Assembly (NCBI GenBank): GCA_016931875.1
Contig: JAFGDX010000081.1
Coordinates: forward strand, 1-13,848
From: Prolixibacteraceae bacterium
GTDB lineage: Bacteria; Bacteroidota; Bacteroidia; Bacteroidales; Prolixibacteraceae
DNA: 13,848 bases
Direction: 5' to 3'
The position numbers were made by a program, and so were the translations under genes. The notes under the pieces were generated by a model. That model ran no database searches and was not told where the DNA came from. It saw only the letters and a list, made by a program, of their open reading frames with translations. Positions 7,129-13,848 of this stretch are shown here, piece after piece (the stretch's first letter is position 1; the number at the start of each line of letters is the position of its first letter).

Positions 7129-8742
7129 ATGCATACATCACATGCTGAGAATGAAGCAAACTACCTGAAATACAAAGGGAAATACAAAGGTTTGCTGGGT
7201 TGGATTTTGTCAACCGACCATAAACGAATTGGCCTGCTGTATTTATATTCAATAGCTACCATGTTTTCGGTGGGTGCCCTGCTGGGATTAGCCATGAAGT
7301 TTGAGTTGCTGGCTCCCGGAAAAACCATTATGGATGCGCAGACCTACAATGCCACTTTTACGGTTCACGGGGTGATTATGATTTTTATGATTGTAATCCC
7401 CGGGCTGCCCGCAGTTTTTGGTAACTTTTTGTTGCCAATTATGCTCGGTGCAAAAGATGTGGCATTTCCAAAATTAAACCTGCTGTCGTGGTGGTTATAT
7501 GTAGCCGGTGTTTTTTTGGTGCTCTCTGCTCTTTTGTTTGGGCCCGGCACCCCCGATACCGGCTGGACCTTTTATGCTCCCTACAGTTTTAAAACCGGAA
7601 CAAATCTGCTGCCCGCTGTTTTCGGAGCTTTTGTTCTCGGGTTTTCATCCATTTTAACCGGATTGAATTTTTTGGTTACCATTCACCGGTTACGATGCCC
7701 GGGGCTTAAATGGACCAAACTTCCGCTGTTTGTCTGGACAATTTACGGAACAGCATGGATACAGCTGCTTGCAACACCCGTAGTTGGGATTACCCTGGTG
7801 CTGATTGCCCTGGAAAGAATATTTGGGGTAGGTGTTTTTGATCCTGCACTGGGCGGCGATCCCATACTTTATCAGCACCTTTTCTGGATTTACTCTCACC
7901 CGGCTGTATATATTATGATTTTGCCGGCTATGGGAGCCATTTCCGAAATTATTCCAACATTTTCACAAAAACATATTTTTGGGTATAAAGCAATTATCGC
8001 TTCCACCATGGCTATCGCATTTGTTGGCTGGCTTGTGTGGGGGCACCATATGTACACCGCCGGAATGAGCGGCACTGCCCAATACTATTTTTCATTGCTT
8101 ACATTTATTGTGGCTATCCCAAGCGCCATAAAAGTGTTTAACTGGATTTCCACTTTATACAAAGGCTCCATCAATGTTCAAACCCCGTTTTACTGGGCCA
8201 TTTCATTTATTTTTGTTTTTATGATTGGTGGATTGAGCGGACTGGTTTTAGGTTCGCTGGCAACCAATATTTATGTTCATGACACTGCTTTTGTGGTGGC
8301 TCATTTTCACTACATTGTTTTCGGAGGAACCGGATTCTCATTTTTTGCGGCCATGCACTACTGGTTCCCCAAAATTTTTGGAAGAATGTACGATAAAGCC
8401 TGGGCCAATATTGGTTGGCTTGTATTTTTTATCGGGTTCCTGGCACTGTATTCACCCATGTTCTATTTGGGAATGATGGGAATGCCACGCCGTTATTACG
8501 ATTATCTGGAAGAATTTCACGGAGGAAATATACTCAGCACATTTGGTTCATGGATTATGGTTACCGGGCTGATAATTATTATTACCAACCTGGTGCGCTC
8601 CGCAAGAAGAGGACCAAAAGCTGAAATGAATCCCTGGCACGGAAAAACACTGGAATGGACTGTGACTTCTCCGCCGCCTTTGGAAAATTTTGATGAAATT
8701 CCGGTTATTGCCGAAGATGACGGACCATACAATTACAAATAA
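7129..8742 (+). CDS. ctaD: caa3-type cytochrome c oxidase subunit I (A2-type haem-copper oxidase)
   Basis: This 537-aa catalytic subunit is a proton-pumping aa3-type oxidase core with about 12 membrane helices. Visible ligands are His80 (haem a), His257 with the crosslinking Tyr261 in YSHPAVY (255-261), His306/His307 (CuB), and His392 and His394 in VAHFHY (haem a3 and haem a). Lys335 in PSAIK is the K-channel lysine. The D-channel glutamate found as HPEVY in A1-type enzymes is absent, and Tyr255-Ser256 occupy the alternative positions. That is the accepted signature of A2-type oxidases such as Rhodothermus marinus caa3. The gene lies 11 bases after the SCO gene and 11 bases before ctaE. The length is normal for the family. 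It receives electrons from the CuA/haem c subunit encoded by ctaC. Confidence 0.97.
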   Translation: MHTSHAENEANYLKYKGKYKGLLGWILSTDHKRIGLLYLYSIATMFSVGALLGLAMKFELLAPGKTIMDAQTYNATFTVHGVIMIFMIVIPGLPAVFGNFLLPIMLGAKDVAFPKLNLLSWWLYVAGVFLVLSALLFGPGTPDTGWTFYAPYSFKTGTNLLPAVFGAFVLGFSSILTGLNFLVTIHRLRCPGLKWTKLPLFVWTIYGTAWIQLLATPVVGITLVLIALERIFGVGVFDPALGGDPILYQHLFWIYSHPAVYIMILPAMGAISEIIPTFSQKHIFGYKAIIASTMAIAFVGWLVWGHHMYTAGMSGTAQYYFSLLTFIVAIPSAIKVFNWISTLYKGSINVQTPFYWAISFIFVFMIGGLSGLVLGSLATNIYVHDTAFVVAHFHYIVFGGTGFSFFAAMHYWFPKIFGRMYDKAWANIGWLVFFIGFLALYSPMFYLGMMGMPRRYYDYLEEFHGGNILSTFGSWIMVTGLIIIITNLVRSARRGPKAEMNPWHGKTLEWTVTSPPPLENFDEIPVIAEDDGPYNYK

Positions 8743-8753
8743 CAGGAACAGAT

Positions 8754-9374
8754 ATGGAAAAATCAGCTCATATTGAACATGAACATTATGATGCAGAAGC
8801 ATCAAAAGTAGGGATGTGGTTGTTTATTTTTACCGAACTTCTGCTTTTTGGTGGTTTGTTTATCATTTATTCGGTGTACCGGTTTATGAACCCCGATGCC
8901 TTTCATCTCGCAGCCGAAGAACTGGATACCTTTATTGGCGCGTTAAATACTGTACTGCTGCTTATCAGTAGTATGACAATTGCCATGGCCACTACCTCGC
9001 TGCAAAAGAACAATAAACTGCATACCTTGCTGCTCAGTACGGTAACAGTGATTCTTGGACTGGTATTCCTTGTGAATAAATATTTTGAATGGGGGATAAA
9101 GTTCAGCCATGGAATATGGCCGGGCTCGCCACACATGATGGAAACCATGAGCCAGGGTGAAATTCTCTTTTTTGGCCTTTATTTTATAATGACCGGACTT
9201 CATGCGCTTCACATCATCATAGGGTTGGTAATTATTGCCGTGGCTATGGTGAGGGTAAACAAGGGAACGGTTCATGCCAACCGCGCCGCCTTGCTTGAAA
9301 ATGCAGGACTTTACTGGCACCTGGTCGACGTTATCTGGATATTTCTCTTTCCTCTGTTTTATTTAATAACCTAA
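8754..9374 (+). CDS. ctaE: Cytochrome c oxidase subunit III
   Basis: This 206-aa subunit of the caa3 oxidase stabilises subunit I and its proton uptake. Five hydrophobic helices are visible, as in the short bacterial form lacking the first two helices of mitochondrial subunit III. Characteristic segments are KVGMWLFIFTELLLFGG (18-34), a GLYFIMTGLHALHIIIG stretch near 145-161, and YWHLVDVIWIFLFPLFYL near the C-terminus. AGGAA lies 5 bases before the ATG, one of the few Shine-Dalgarno-like sites here. The stop codon overlaps the ATG of ctaF by one base (TAATG), suggesting translational coupling. Confidence 0.96.
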   Translation: MEKSAHIEHEHYDAEASKVGMWLFIFTELLLFGGLFIIYSVYRFMNPDAFHLAAEELDTFIGALNTVLLLISSMTIAMATTSLQKNNKLHTLLLSTVTVILGLVFLVNKYFEWGIKFSHGIWPGSPHMMETMSQGEILFFGLYFIMTGLHALHIIIGLVIIAVAMVRVNKGTVHANRAALLENAGLYWHLVDVIWIFLFPLFYLIT

Positions 9375-9673
9375 TGAATCTTTCAGTTATGTCAAACGAA
9401 AAACATCATATTGTACCTTACCGGCTTTATATTATAATACTTCTGGCCTTGCTGGTATTAACTTTTTCTTCTATCGGGATTACCAGTATTGAGTTAGGTA
9501 AATTTACTGTAGCGGGAGCCTTGCTTTTCGCAGTAATAAAATCGTACCTCGTGTTAGTCTATTTTATGCATCTGAAGTACGATAAACCCTACATAAAACT
9601 TATGGTGGCCTTTGTTTTTGCCGTGTTTGTAGTCACCATCGTAATCACCTTTTTAGATTATTTATACAGATAG
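9374..9673 (+). CDS. ctaF: Cytochrome c oxidase subunit IV family protein
   Basis: This small 99-aa membrane protein has three hydrophobic helices (about 17-37, 42-61 and 75-96) and belongs to the prokaryotic COX4/CtaF family of accessory oxidase subunits. Diagnostic features are HHIVPYRLY near the N-terminus and VLVYFMHLKYDK between helices two and three. It lies between ctaE and ctaC. The ATG at 9374 overlaps the ctaE stop by one base. An in-frame ATG at 9389 would give 94 aa starting MSNEKHH, closer to the usual N-terminus. Neither has a clear Shine-Dalgarno sequence, so the start is undecided. Confidence 0.9.
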   Translation: MNLSVMSNEKHHIVPYRLYIIILLALLVLTFSSIGITSIELGKFTVAGALLFAVIKSYLVLVYFMHLKYDKPYIKLMVAFVFAVFVVTIVITFLDYLYR

Positions 9674-9683
9674 AGTAAAAGTT

Positions 9684-10631
9684 ATGTATAGTTCGGAAGT
9701 AACACAAGCGTCGAATTTTGTTCAGGGTGTCGACAGGGCATTCCTGATTATTATGGGAATTTCATTTCTGTTTTTAATTGGGCTGACGGTTGTAATGTTG
9801 GTTTTTGTATACAAGTACAACAAAAAAAGAAACCCGAAACCAACTCAAATCGAAGGAAGTGTAAAACTTGAATTGCTTTGGACCATTGTTCCCTTTGTGC
9901 TGACCTTGCTGATGTTTTATCTGGGGTGGGCAGAATGGAAACCCATGTCAAAACCTCCAAAAGATGCCATGGAAGTGACCGTTTACGGCAGAATGTGGAA
10001 TTTTAGTTTTGAATATGAAAATGGCCGAAGAACAGATACACTTTATCTTCCCAAAGATAAACCTGTGAAATTAAACCTGGTGGCAATGGATGTTTTACAC
10101 AGTTTGTACATTCCGGCTTTTCGGGTAAAACAAGATATGGTCCCGGGGAAAAAAGATAACTTTATGTGGTTTGAACCGCAAAAAGAAGGGGAATATGAAT
10201 TGTTCTGCGCCGAATATTGCGGCCTTCAGCATTCCTATATGTACACCTTTGTAAAAGTGTTGGAAGACAGCACCTTTACAAACTGGCTTACCGACACAAC
10301 CATGGTGGCATCGGCTGCCGATGTTGAATCACCCACAGCAACCGGAAGAAGAATTATGCAGAGTATCGGTTGTTTTGCATGTCATTCCATCGACGGCTCC
10401 AAACTGGTTGGACCCAGTTTTAAAGGAATTTGGGGAGAAGAACAAACCGTAGTAACCGGTGGCGAAAAAAGGCAGATTACCGTTGATGAGGAATACATCC
10501 GGCGTTCAATTTATGATCCGAATGCCGACGTTGCCGACGGGTTTAACAAAGGGCTGATGCTTTCCTATGAAGGACAGCTTTCCGACGACGATATAAACAA
10601 CATTATCGAATATCTCAAAACACTAAAATAA
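9684..10631 (+). CDS. ctaC: caa3-type cytochrome c oxidase subunit II with fused cytochrome c domain
   Basis: This 315-aa subunit takes electrons from cytochrome c or a quinol oxidoreductase and passes them through its haem c and CuA to subunit I. Two N-terminal helices (about 18-43 and 64-82) anchor a cupredoxin domain. The CuA ligands are all present: His139 in LHSLYIP, Cys175, Glu177 and Cys179 in CAEYC, His183 and Met186. A C-terminal class I cytochrome c domain (about 215-315) has CFACH at 230-234 and probable axial Met292, which defines the enzyme as caa3. No cleavable lipoprotein signal is evident. It lies 10 bases after ctaF and 2 bases before ctaB. Its place after ctaF, instead of first in the operon, differs from the textbook ctaCDEF order. 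Confidence 0.97.
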   Translation: MYSSEVTQASNFVQGVDRAFLIIMGISFLFLIGLTVVMLVFVYKYNKKRNPKPTQIEGSVKLELLWTIVPFVLTLLMFYLGWAEWKPMSKPPKDAMEVTVYGRMWNFSFEYENGRRTDTLYLPKDKPVKLNLVAMDVLHSLYIPAFRVKQDMVPGKKDNFMWFEPQKEGEYELFCAEYCGLQHSYMYTFVKVLEDSTFTNWLTDTTMVASAADVESPTATGRRIMQSIGCFACHSIDGSKLVGPSFKGIWGEEQTVVTGGEKRQITVDEEYIRRSIYDPNADVADGFNKGLMLSYEGQLSDDDINNIIEYLKTLK

Positions 10632-10633
10632 CT

Positions 10634-11509
10634 GTGAAAAGTTTTTTGAAAGACATACTGGAACTCGGCAAAGTAAGAATTTCCTTCTCGGTTGCATTAT
10701 CAGCCTTAACGGGTTATGTGTTGTTCACCAGCGTTTTGGATATGCAGGGATGGGCAATTACAGCCGGTGTTTTTTTGATGTCATGCAGCTCCGGGGCTCT
10801 GAATCACTGGCAGGAACGAAAAACCGATGCATTGATGCCGCGTACCAAAAACCGGCCCATCCCCGGCGGAAGAATCAGTCCGGCCACGGGGTTTATTATT
10901 GCCCTTGCCTTTGCAGTTTCCGGAACGGGCATCCTTTTGTTGTCGGCGCCGGTAGTGGCAACCGTGCTAAGCTGGGTAACCCTGTTTTTTTACAACCTGG
11001 TTTATACCCCGCTGAAAAAAGTTTCTGCATTTGCCGTTATCCCGGGTTCATTTGTGGGAGCCCTGCCACCGCTGATTGGCTGGGCCGGGGCCGGAGGCAG
11101 CTTAACTTCGGAGGTGATTTTACTGGTTGCCATTTTCTTTTTTATCGGGCAAATTCCGCATTTCTGGCTTTTACTGCTGATGTTTGGCGACCAGTACAAA
11201 ATGGCCGGTCTTCCCAGTTTAAACCAGATTTTCAGCGAGCTGCAAATAAAAAGAATCACCTACACATGGATTCTTACCACCATTGCATCGGCGCTGCTGG
11301 TTATATTTTTTGTGTTTAGCAGCCGTTTGTTGATTTTTTTACTGTTGTTCTACACTTTTTACCTCTTGTCTTCATTATCAATGGCCGTGTTTGTGCAAAA
11401 AGAATTTAAAGTGCGCCCGGCATTTTATAAGCTCAATTTTTTGTACCTGTTTATGATGATTTTTCTGGTAACCGACGGGTTGCTGCGCGGACAAATACTT
11501 CCGGGTTAA
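10634..11509 (+). CDS. ctaB: Protoheme IX farnesyltransferase (haem O synthase)
   Basis: This 291-aa UbiA-family membrane prenyltransferase adds a farnesyl group to haem b to make haem O, the precursor of haem A for the adjacent caa3 oxidase. The first prenyl-diphosphate/Mg motif reads N57-x3-E61-x3-D65, followed by MPRTKNRPIP (68-77). The usual motif has Asp where Glu61 stands. The second loop reads GDQYKMAGLPSL (185-196), with Gln187 where a second Asp is common. Several hydrophobic helices and GALPPLIGW (142-150) fit the family. It starts with GTG two bases after the ctaC stop, so it is probably translationally coupled. Its stop overlaps the opposing ppx gene by 4 bases. The partner haem A synthase gene ctaA is not in this window. 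Confidence 0.95.
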   Translation: MKSFLKDILELGKVRISFSVALSALTGYVLFTSVLDMQGWAITAGVFLMSCSSGALNHWQERKTDALMPRTKNRPIPGGRISPATGFIIALAFAVSGTGILLLSAPVVATVLSWVTLFFYNLVYTPLKKVSAFAVIPGSFVGALPPLIGWAGAGGSLTSEVILLVAIFFFIGQIPHFWLLLLMFGDQYKMAGLPSLNQIFSELQIKRITYTWILTTIASALLVIFFVFSSRLLIFLLLFYTFYLLSSLSMAVFVQKEFKVRPAFYKLNFLYLFMMIFLVTDGLLRGQILPG

Positions 11510-12429
11510 AAGGTTGACCGGGTTATGATGCCTGATAACACTCCTTCGCGCAGTGCAAAATCGGTTTGGAGGATGGTTTCGAGCCCGGTATTCAAAATTA
11601 GTTGTTCAATCAGTATTACAGCCGGAACAATCAAATCAACACGAACCATATCCATGCCTTTCATTTGCAATCGTTCTTCTCTGGTTGACTGAATGAGTTT
11701 GTTGTAAACAAAAAAGAAATCTTCGGTCGAAATCTCTTGCATTGTCCTTTGTTTTTCACCGGGGTTAACATGGTCGATAATATCGGCAATGGTATCAAAT
11801 GCTCCCGAACACCCAATCAGTGTTTTTACATTTTCCTGTTTGCATTTTTCTATTGCATTTTTATGTTCTTCCGAAAAATATTTCCGAAGACGCTCTGTTT
11901 CTGCGGGCAAAATCGGGTCCGAAATTTTAAACTGCTTAATTACACGTGCCATGCCGGTGGTGCGGCTCTCTTTCCACAGCATTTGCCTGTTTTTCATAAT
12001 AATCAACTCGTTGCTGCCTCCTCCAATGTCCAGTATAACGGCCGGAATTTCAAAATTCTGAAAAGCAAGCAAAACCCCGTTGAATATCAGTTCGGCTTCC
12101 TGTTCGCCGGAGACTACTTTTACAACGTACCCCGTTTTTTCACCAATGTAGTCCAGAAACTCAATTTTATTGGCCGCCGAACGAACGGCCGAGGTAGCAA
12201 TAATTCGTACCTTATCAACCCCGAAATTGCTTATTATTTGGCTGTGTTTTGAAAACGAATCCAATACCCTTTGTGTGGCTTCGGGGCTGATTTCGTTTGT
12301 TCTTATTTTGTCATCACCCAATTGAACCAACTGTTTGCTTTGATGCAGTATCCGGTACTCTGCCGGGTTAATTTCAGCAACAAGCAGGTTACAGGTATTG
12401 GTCCCAAGGTCGATAACAGCAATCTTCAT
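11506..12429 (-). CDS. Ppx/GppA-family phosphatase (exopolyphosphatase or pppGpp phosphatase)
   Basis: This 307-aa cytoplasmic enzyme of the ASKHA fold probably hydrolyses terminal phosphates of polyphosphate or converts pppGpp to ppGpp; sequence alone does not separate these. Visible motifs are AVIDLGTNT (4-12, phosphate 1), a SAVR segment near 80-83, SGEQEAELIFNG near 107-118 (catalytic glutamate region) and DIGGGSNELI (134-143, phosphate 2). The length matches short Ppx proteins lacking the C-terminal HD-like domain of E. coli Ppx. I chose the ATG at 12429; an in-frame TTG at 12438 would add three residues with no supporting signal. It converges on ctaB, overlapping 4 bases tail to tail, and diverges from the solenoid gene across 172 bases with no recognised site. 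No functional link to the oxidase genes is evident. Confidence 0.93.
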   Translation of the reverse strand: MKIAVIDLGTNTCNLLVAEINPAEYRILHQSKQLVQLGDDKIRTNEISPEATQRVLDSFSKHSQIISNFGVDKVRIIATSAVRSAANKIEFLDYIGEKTGYVVKVVSGEQEAELIFNGVLLAFQNFEIPAVILDIGGGSNELIIMKNRQMLWKESRTTGMARVIKQFKISDPILPAETERLRKYFSEEHKNAIEKCKQENVKTLIGCSGAFDTIADIIDHVNPGEKQRTMQEISTEDFFFVYNKLIQSTREERLQMKGMDMVRVDLIVPAVILIEQLILNTGLETILQTDFALREGVLSGIITRSTF

Positions 12430-12601
12430 TTTTAACAATTTGCAGGAAATCAGAACAAGATAAAATAAACCGGCTTAATCAGCAAGAGCGGAGGAAGAAT
12501 ATAATTTTCAGCGTTTGTTTTGAAATTTATTTCTGTGCGGAATGGGATTGTTTTTCATACTGTAATGTCTTAATTTTATTTACCTTATAATATTTATCAC
12601 T

Positions 12602-13848
12602 ATGCCTGAGTCAGCCGAAAATGAATTTTTAAAAAACTGGACCGATACAGAATGTTGGGTTTGGGAGGAAATACGCTCCGGACGTATTGCCGATTTTAAC
12701 GCAAAATACAATAAAACGCCTGCAACAAAATCACCCGGCGGATGGGATGAGCCCAATGAACAGCGCCGCTTGTCGTCTGCATTTTTGGTCACCTTGCTTT
12801 CCGATGAATATTTTTTAAATGCCATTGGTTTTAAAGGAGTGCGTATTGTTGGTGCACATTTTACCGGAGATATCAACCTTCAGCATATTAAACTCGGGTG
12901 GCAGTTGTGGCTCGAAATGTGCCGGTTTGAAGGTTCACTTAAATTAATGAATTTTCAGATTAACGACTGGTTTTCGCTCGAAGGTTCGTGGATCGGTGGT
13001 GTTTTGGATTTAAACGGGGCACAGCTCAACAGTTATGTTTCGTTTAAGGAAATTACCGTAACCGGCCTTACCGATATGATAAGTGTAAGGGTAGGAGGCA
13101 CCTGTGAAATGGATGGTGCACATTTTTTCCGGAAATTAAACATGAATTCGGTTAAAGTTGGCGGCTCTCTTTATTTACGGGGCAAAGCCGGTTTTGAAGC
13201 GGTGGAACTGACCAATGCCTTTGTGGAAGGAGTGGTGGAGCTGAACGGGAGCTCTTTTCGCGAAAAACTGGATATGAACCTGATCAATATTGGAGGTTAT
13301 CTCTCTTTGTCGGACGGGGCTGAATTTCAAAAAATTGATTTGAACAATGCACGTATTGGAAGCCATGTTTACTGTAACGGCGGAAAATACAACGATTTTC
13401 TGGATTTAGGCTCGGCGAATATTACGGGTTCGGTTTTTATGAATCTCAACACCTCGTTTAAGGATGTATATCTGGGAAATGCAACCATTGGTGGCGACCT
13501 GGTAATGTCGGGCAGTACCTTTACGGGATTGGTAAAAATGCATTCTTTAAAATTGGGTGGTTGTTTGTTTATCCACGAAAAAGCCCGGTTGGATGATGTA
13601 CAAATTGGCAGCGCTGAGATTGGCGGGAACCTCGAAATAATTGGGAGCACGGTTTCGGGTTTGCTGAATATGAACTCGGTAAAAGTTGGCGGCGCGTTAT
13701 TTATGAGCGACAACAGCAGTTTTAACGAGGTTGCGCTCCGAAGTGCCCGCATTGGCAGTACCTTATCGATGATTGGAAGTACGTTTAGCAGCATGCTCGA
13801 CATGAATTCGGTAAAAGTGGAAGGTGCCGTTTTTATGCGCGGAAAAGC
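12602..13848 (+). CDS. Solenoid (pentapeptide-like beta-helix) repeat protein of unknown function; 3' end outside window
   Basis: The frame is open from ATG 12602 to the right edge (415 complete codons). The N-terminus (1-70) is polar and rich in Trp and Glu, without a signal peptide or membrane helix, so the protein is probably cytoplasmic. From about residue 71 it consists of 22-residue coils: one cap coil (71-92), fourteen full coils (93-400) and the start of another. The approximate coil pattern is [LM]-x-S-[AV]-x-[IV]-G-G-x-[LV]-x-[ML]-x-G-S-x-F-x-x-x-[LV]-[DN]. Odd and even coils differ: odd ones often read MNSVKVGG, even ones end in GSTF. There is therefore a 44-residue super-repeat. 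This resembles bacterial proteins often labelled membrane-associated oxidoreductase and broad pentapeptide-repeat-like solenoids. I see no enzyme motif, so no activity is assigned. It starts a new rightward unit, divergent from the Ppx/GppA gene. Confidence 0.85.
   Translation, partial: MPESAENEFLKNWTDTECWVWEEIRSGRIADFNAKYNKTPATKSPGGWDEPNEQRRLSSAFLVTLLSDEYFLNAIGFKGVRIVGAHFTGDINLQHIKLGWQLWLEMCRFEGSLKLMNFQINDWFSLEGSWIGGVLDLNGAQLNSYVSFKEITVTGLTDMISVRVGGTCEMDGAHFFRKLNMNSVKVGGSLYLRGKAGFEAVELTNAFVEGVVELNGSSFREKLDMNLINIGGYLSLSDGAEFQKIDLNNARIGSHVYCNGGKYNDFLDLGSANITGSVFMNLNTSFKDVYLGNATIGGDLVMSGSTFTGLVKMHSLKLGGCLFIHEKARLDDVQIGSAEIGGNLEIIGSTVSGLLNMNSVKVGGALFMSDNSSFNEVALRSARIGSTLSMIGSTFSSMLDMNSVKVEGAVFMRGK
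12878..13848 (+). repeat. 132-bp in-frame tandem repeat encoding 44-residue double coils
   Basis: Equivalent codons recur every 132 bases at 12878, 13010, 13142, 13274, 13406, 13538, 13670 and 13802 with no insertion or deletion. Copies have diverged strongly in DNA, but those at 13142, 13670 and 13802 keep nearly identical blocks (ATGAAYTCGGTWAAAGT). This is a protein-level repeat, not a CRISPR or satellite. Its right end is cut by the window. Confidence 0.85.

Noticed and set aside
11737..12252. Open frame of 171 codons on the plus strand opposite the Ppx/GppA gene
   Set aside because: The minus strand encodes all conserved Ppx/GppA motifs here. The opposite frame is Cys/Phe-rich with no recognisable domain.
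13369..13803. Open frame of 144 codons on the minus strand opposite the solenoid gene
   Set aside because: It is antisense to a strongly periodic coding sequence on the plus strand, and its own apparent repeats mirror that periodicity.
12878..13848. Regular 132-bp repeats that might suggest a CRISPR array or satellite
   Set aside because: The repeats are in frame, diverged at the DNA level and conserved as 22-residue protein coils, with no unique spacers between identical units.

Overview
The window looks like a chromosomal respiratory locus of a Bacteroidota (Bacteroidetes) bacterium, probably a Marinilabiliales/Prolixibacteraceae-like lineage. That placement is inference. It rests on the fused CcoN-CcoO cbb3 oxidase preceded by ccoS, an A2-type caa3 oxidase with a YSHPAVY motif, AT-rich leaders with almost no Shine-Dalgarno sequences, and a promoter of the Bacteroides type (TTTG-N19-TAnnTTTG with one mismatch) upstream of the leftward operon.

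Leftward block (5749 down to 1, running off the left edge). Five tightly spaced genes read on the minus strand: a Tat-exported periplasmic iron-sulfur protein, an NrfD/ActC-like polytopic quinol-oxidising subunit, a membrane-anchored monohaem cytochrome c, the cbb3 assembly protein CcoS, and a CcoN-CcoO fusion with a further cytochrome c domain at its visible end. Together they suggest a self-contained chain: menaquinol -> NrfD-like protein -> FeS clusters -> cytochrome c -> cbb3 oxidase -> O2. It would be a reduced relative of alternative complex III, without its molybdopterin-like or pentahaem subunits.

Central intergenic region (5750-6283). This 534-base AT-rich region separates two divergent respiratory operons. 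It contains a good promoter candidate for the leftward operon, a weak one for the rightward operon, and short perfect inverted repeats that could bind regulators.

Rightward block (6284-11509). Six genes encode a complete low-affinity caa3-type cytochrome c oxidase and two of its assembly factors: a SCO copper chaperone, then ctaD (subunit I), ctaE (III), ctaF (IV), ctaC (II with a fused cytochrome c) and ctaB (haem O synthase). No ctaA (haem A synthase) is seen. The high-affinity cbb3 branch and low-affinity caa3 branch are therefore placed back to back, which suits a bacterium that meets changing oxygen levels.

Right end (11506-13848). A Ppx/GppA phosphatase gene on the minus strand ends tail-to-tail with ctaB, overlapping it by 4 bases. 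Divergent from it, an incomplete gene runs off the right edge. It encodes a cytoplasmic-looking protein built from strict 22-residue solenoid coils with a 44-residue (132-bp) super-repeat and no indels in the visible part. Its function is unknown. No tRNA, rRNA, CRISPR array, insertion sequence or convincing intrinsic terminator was seen.
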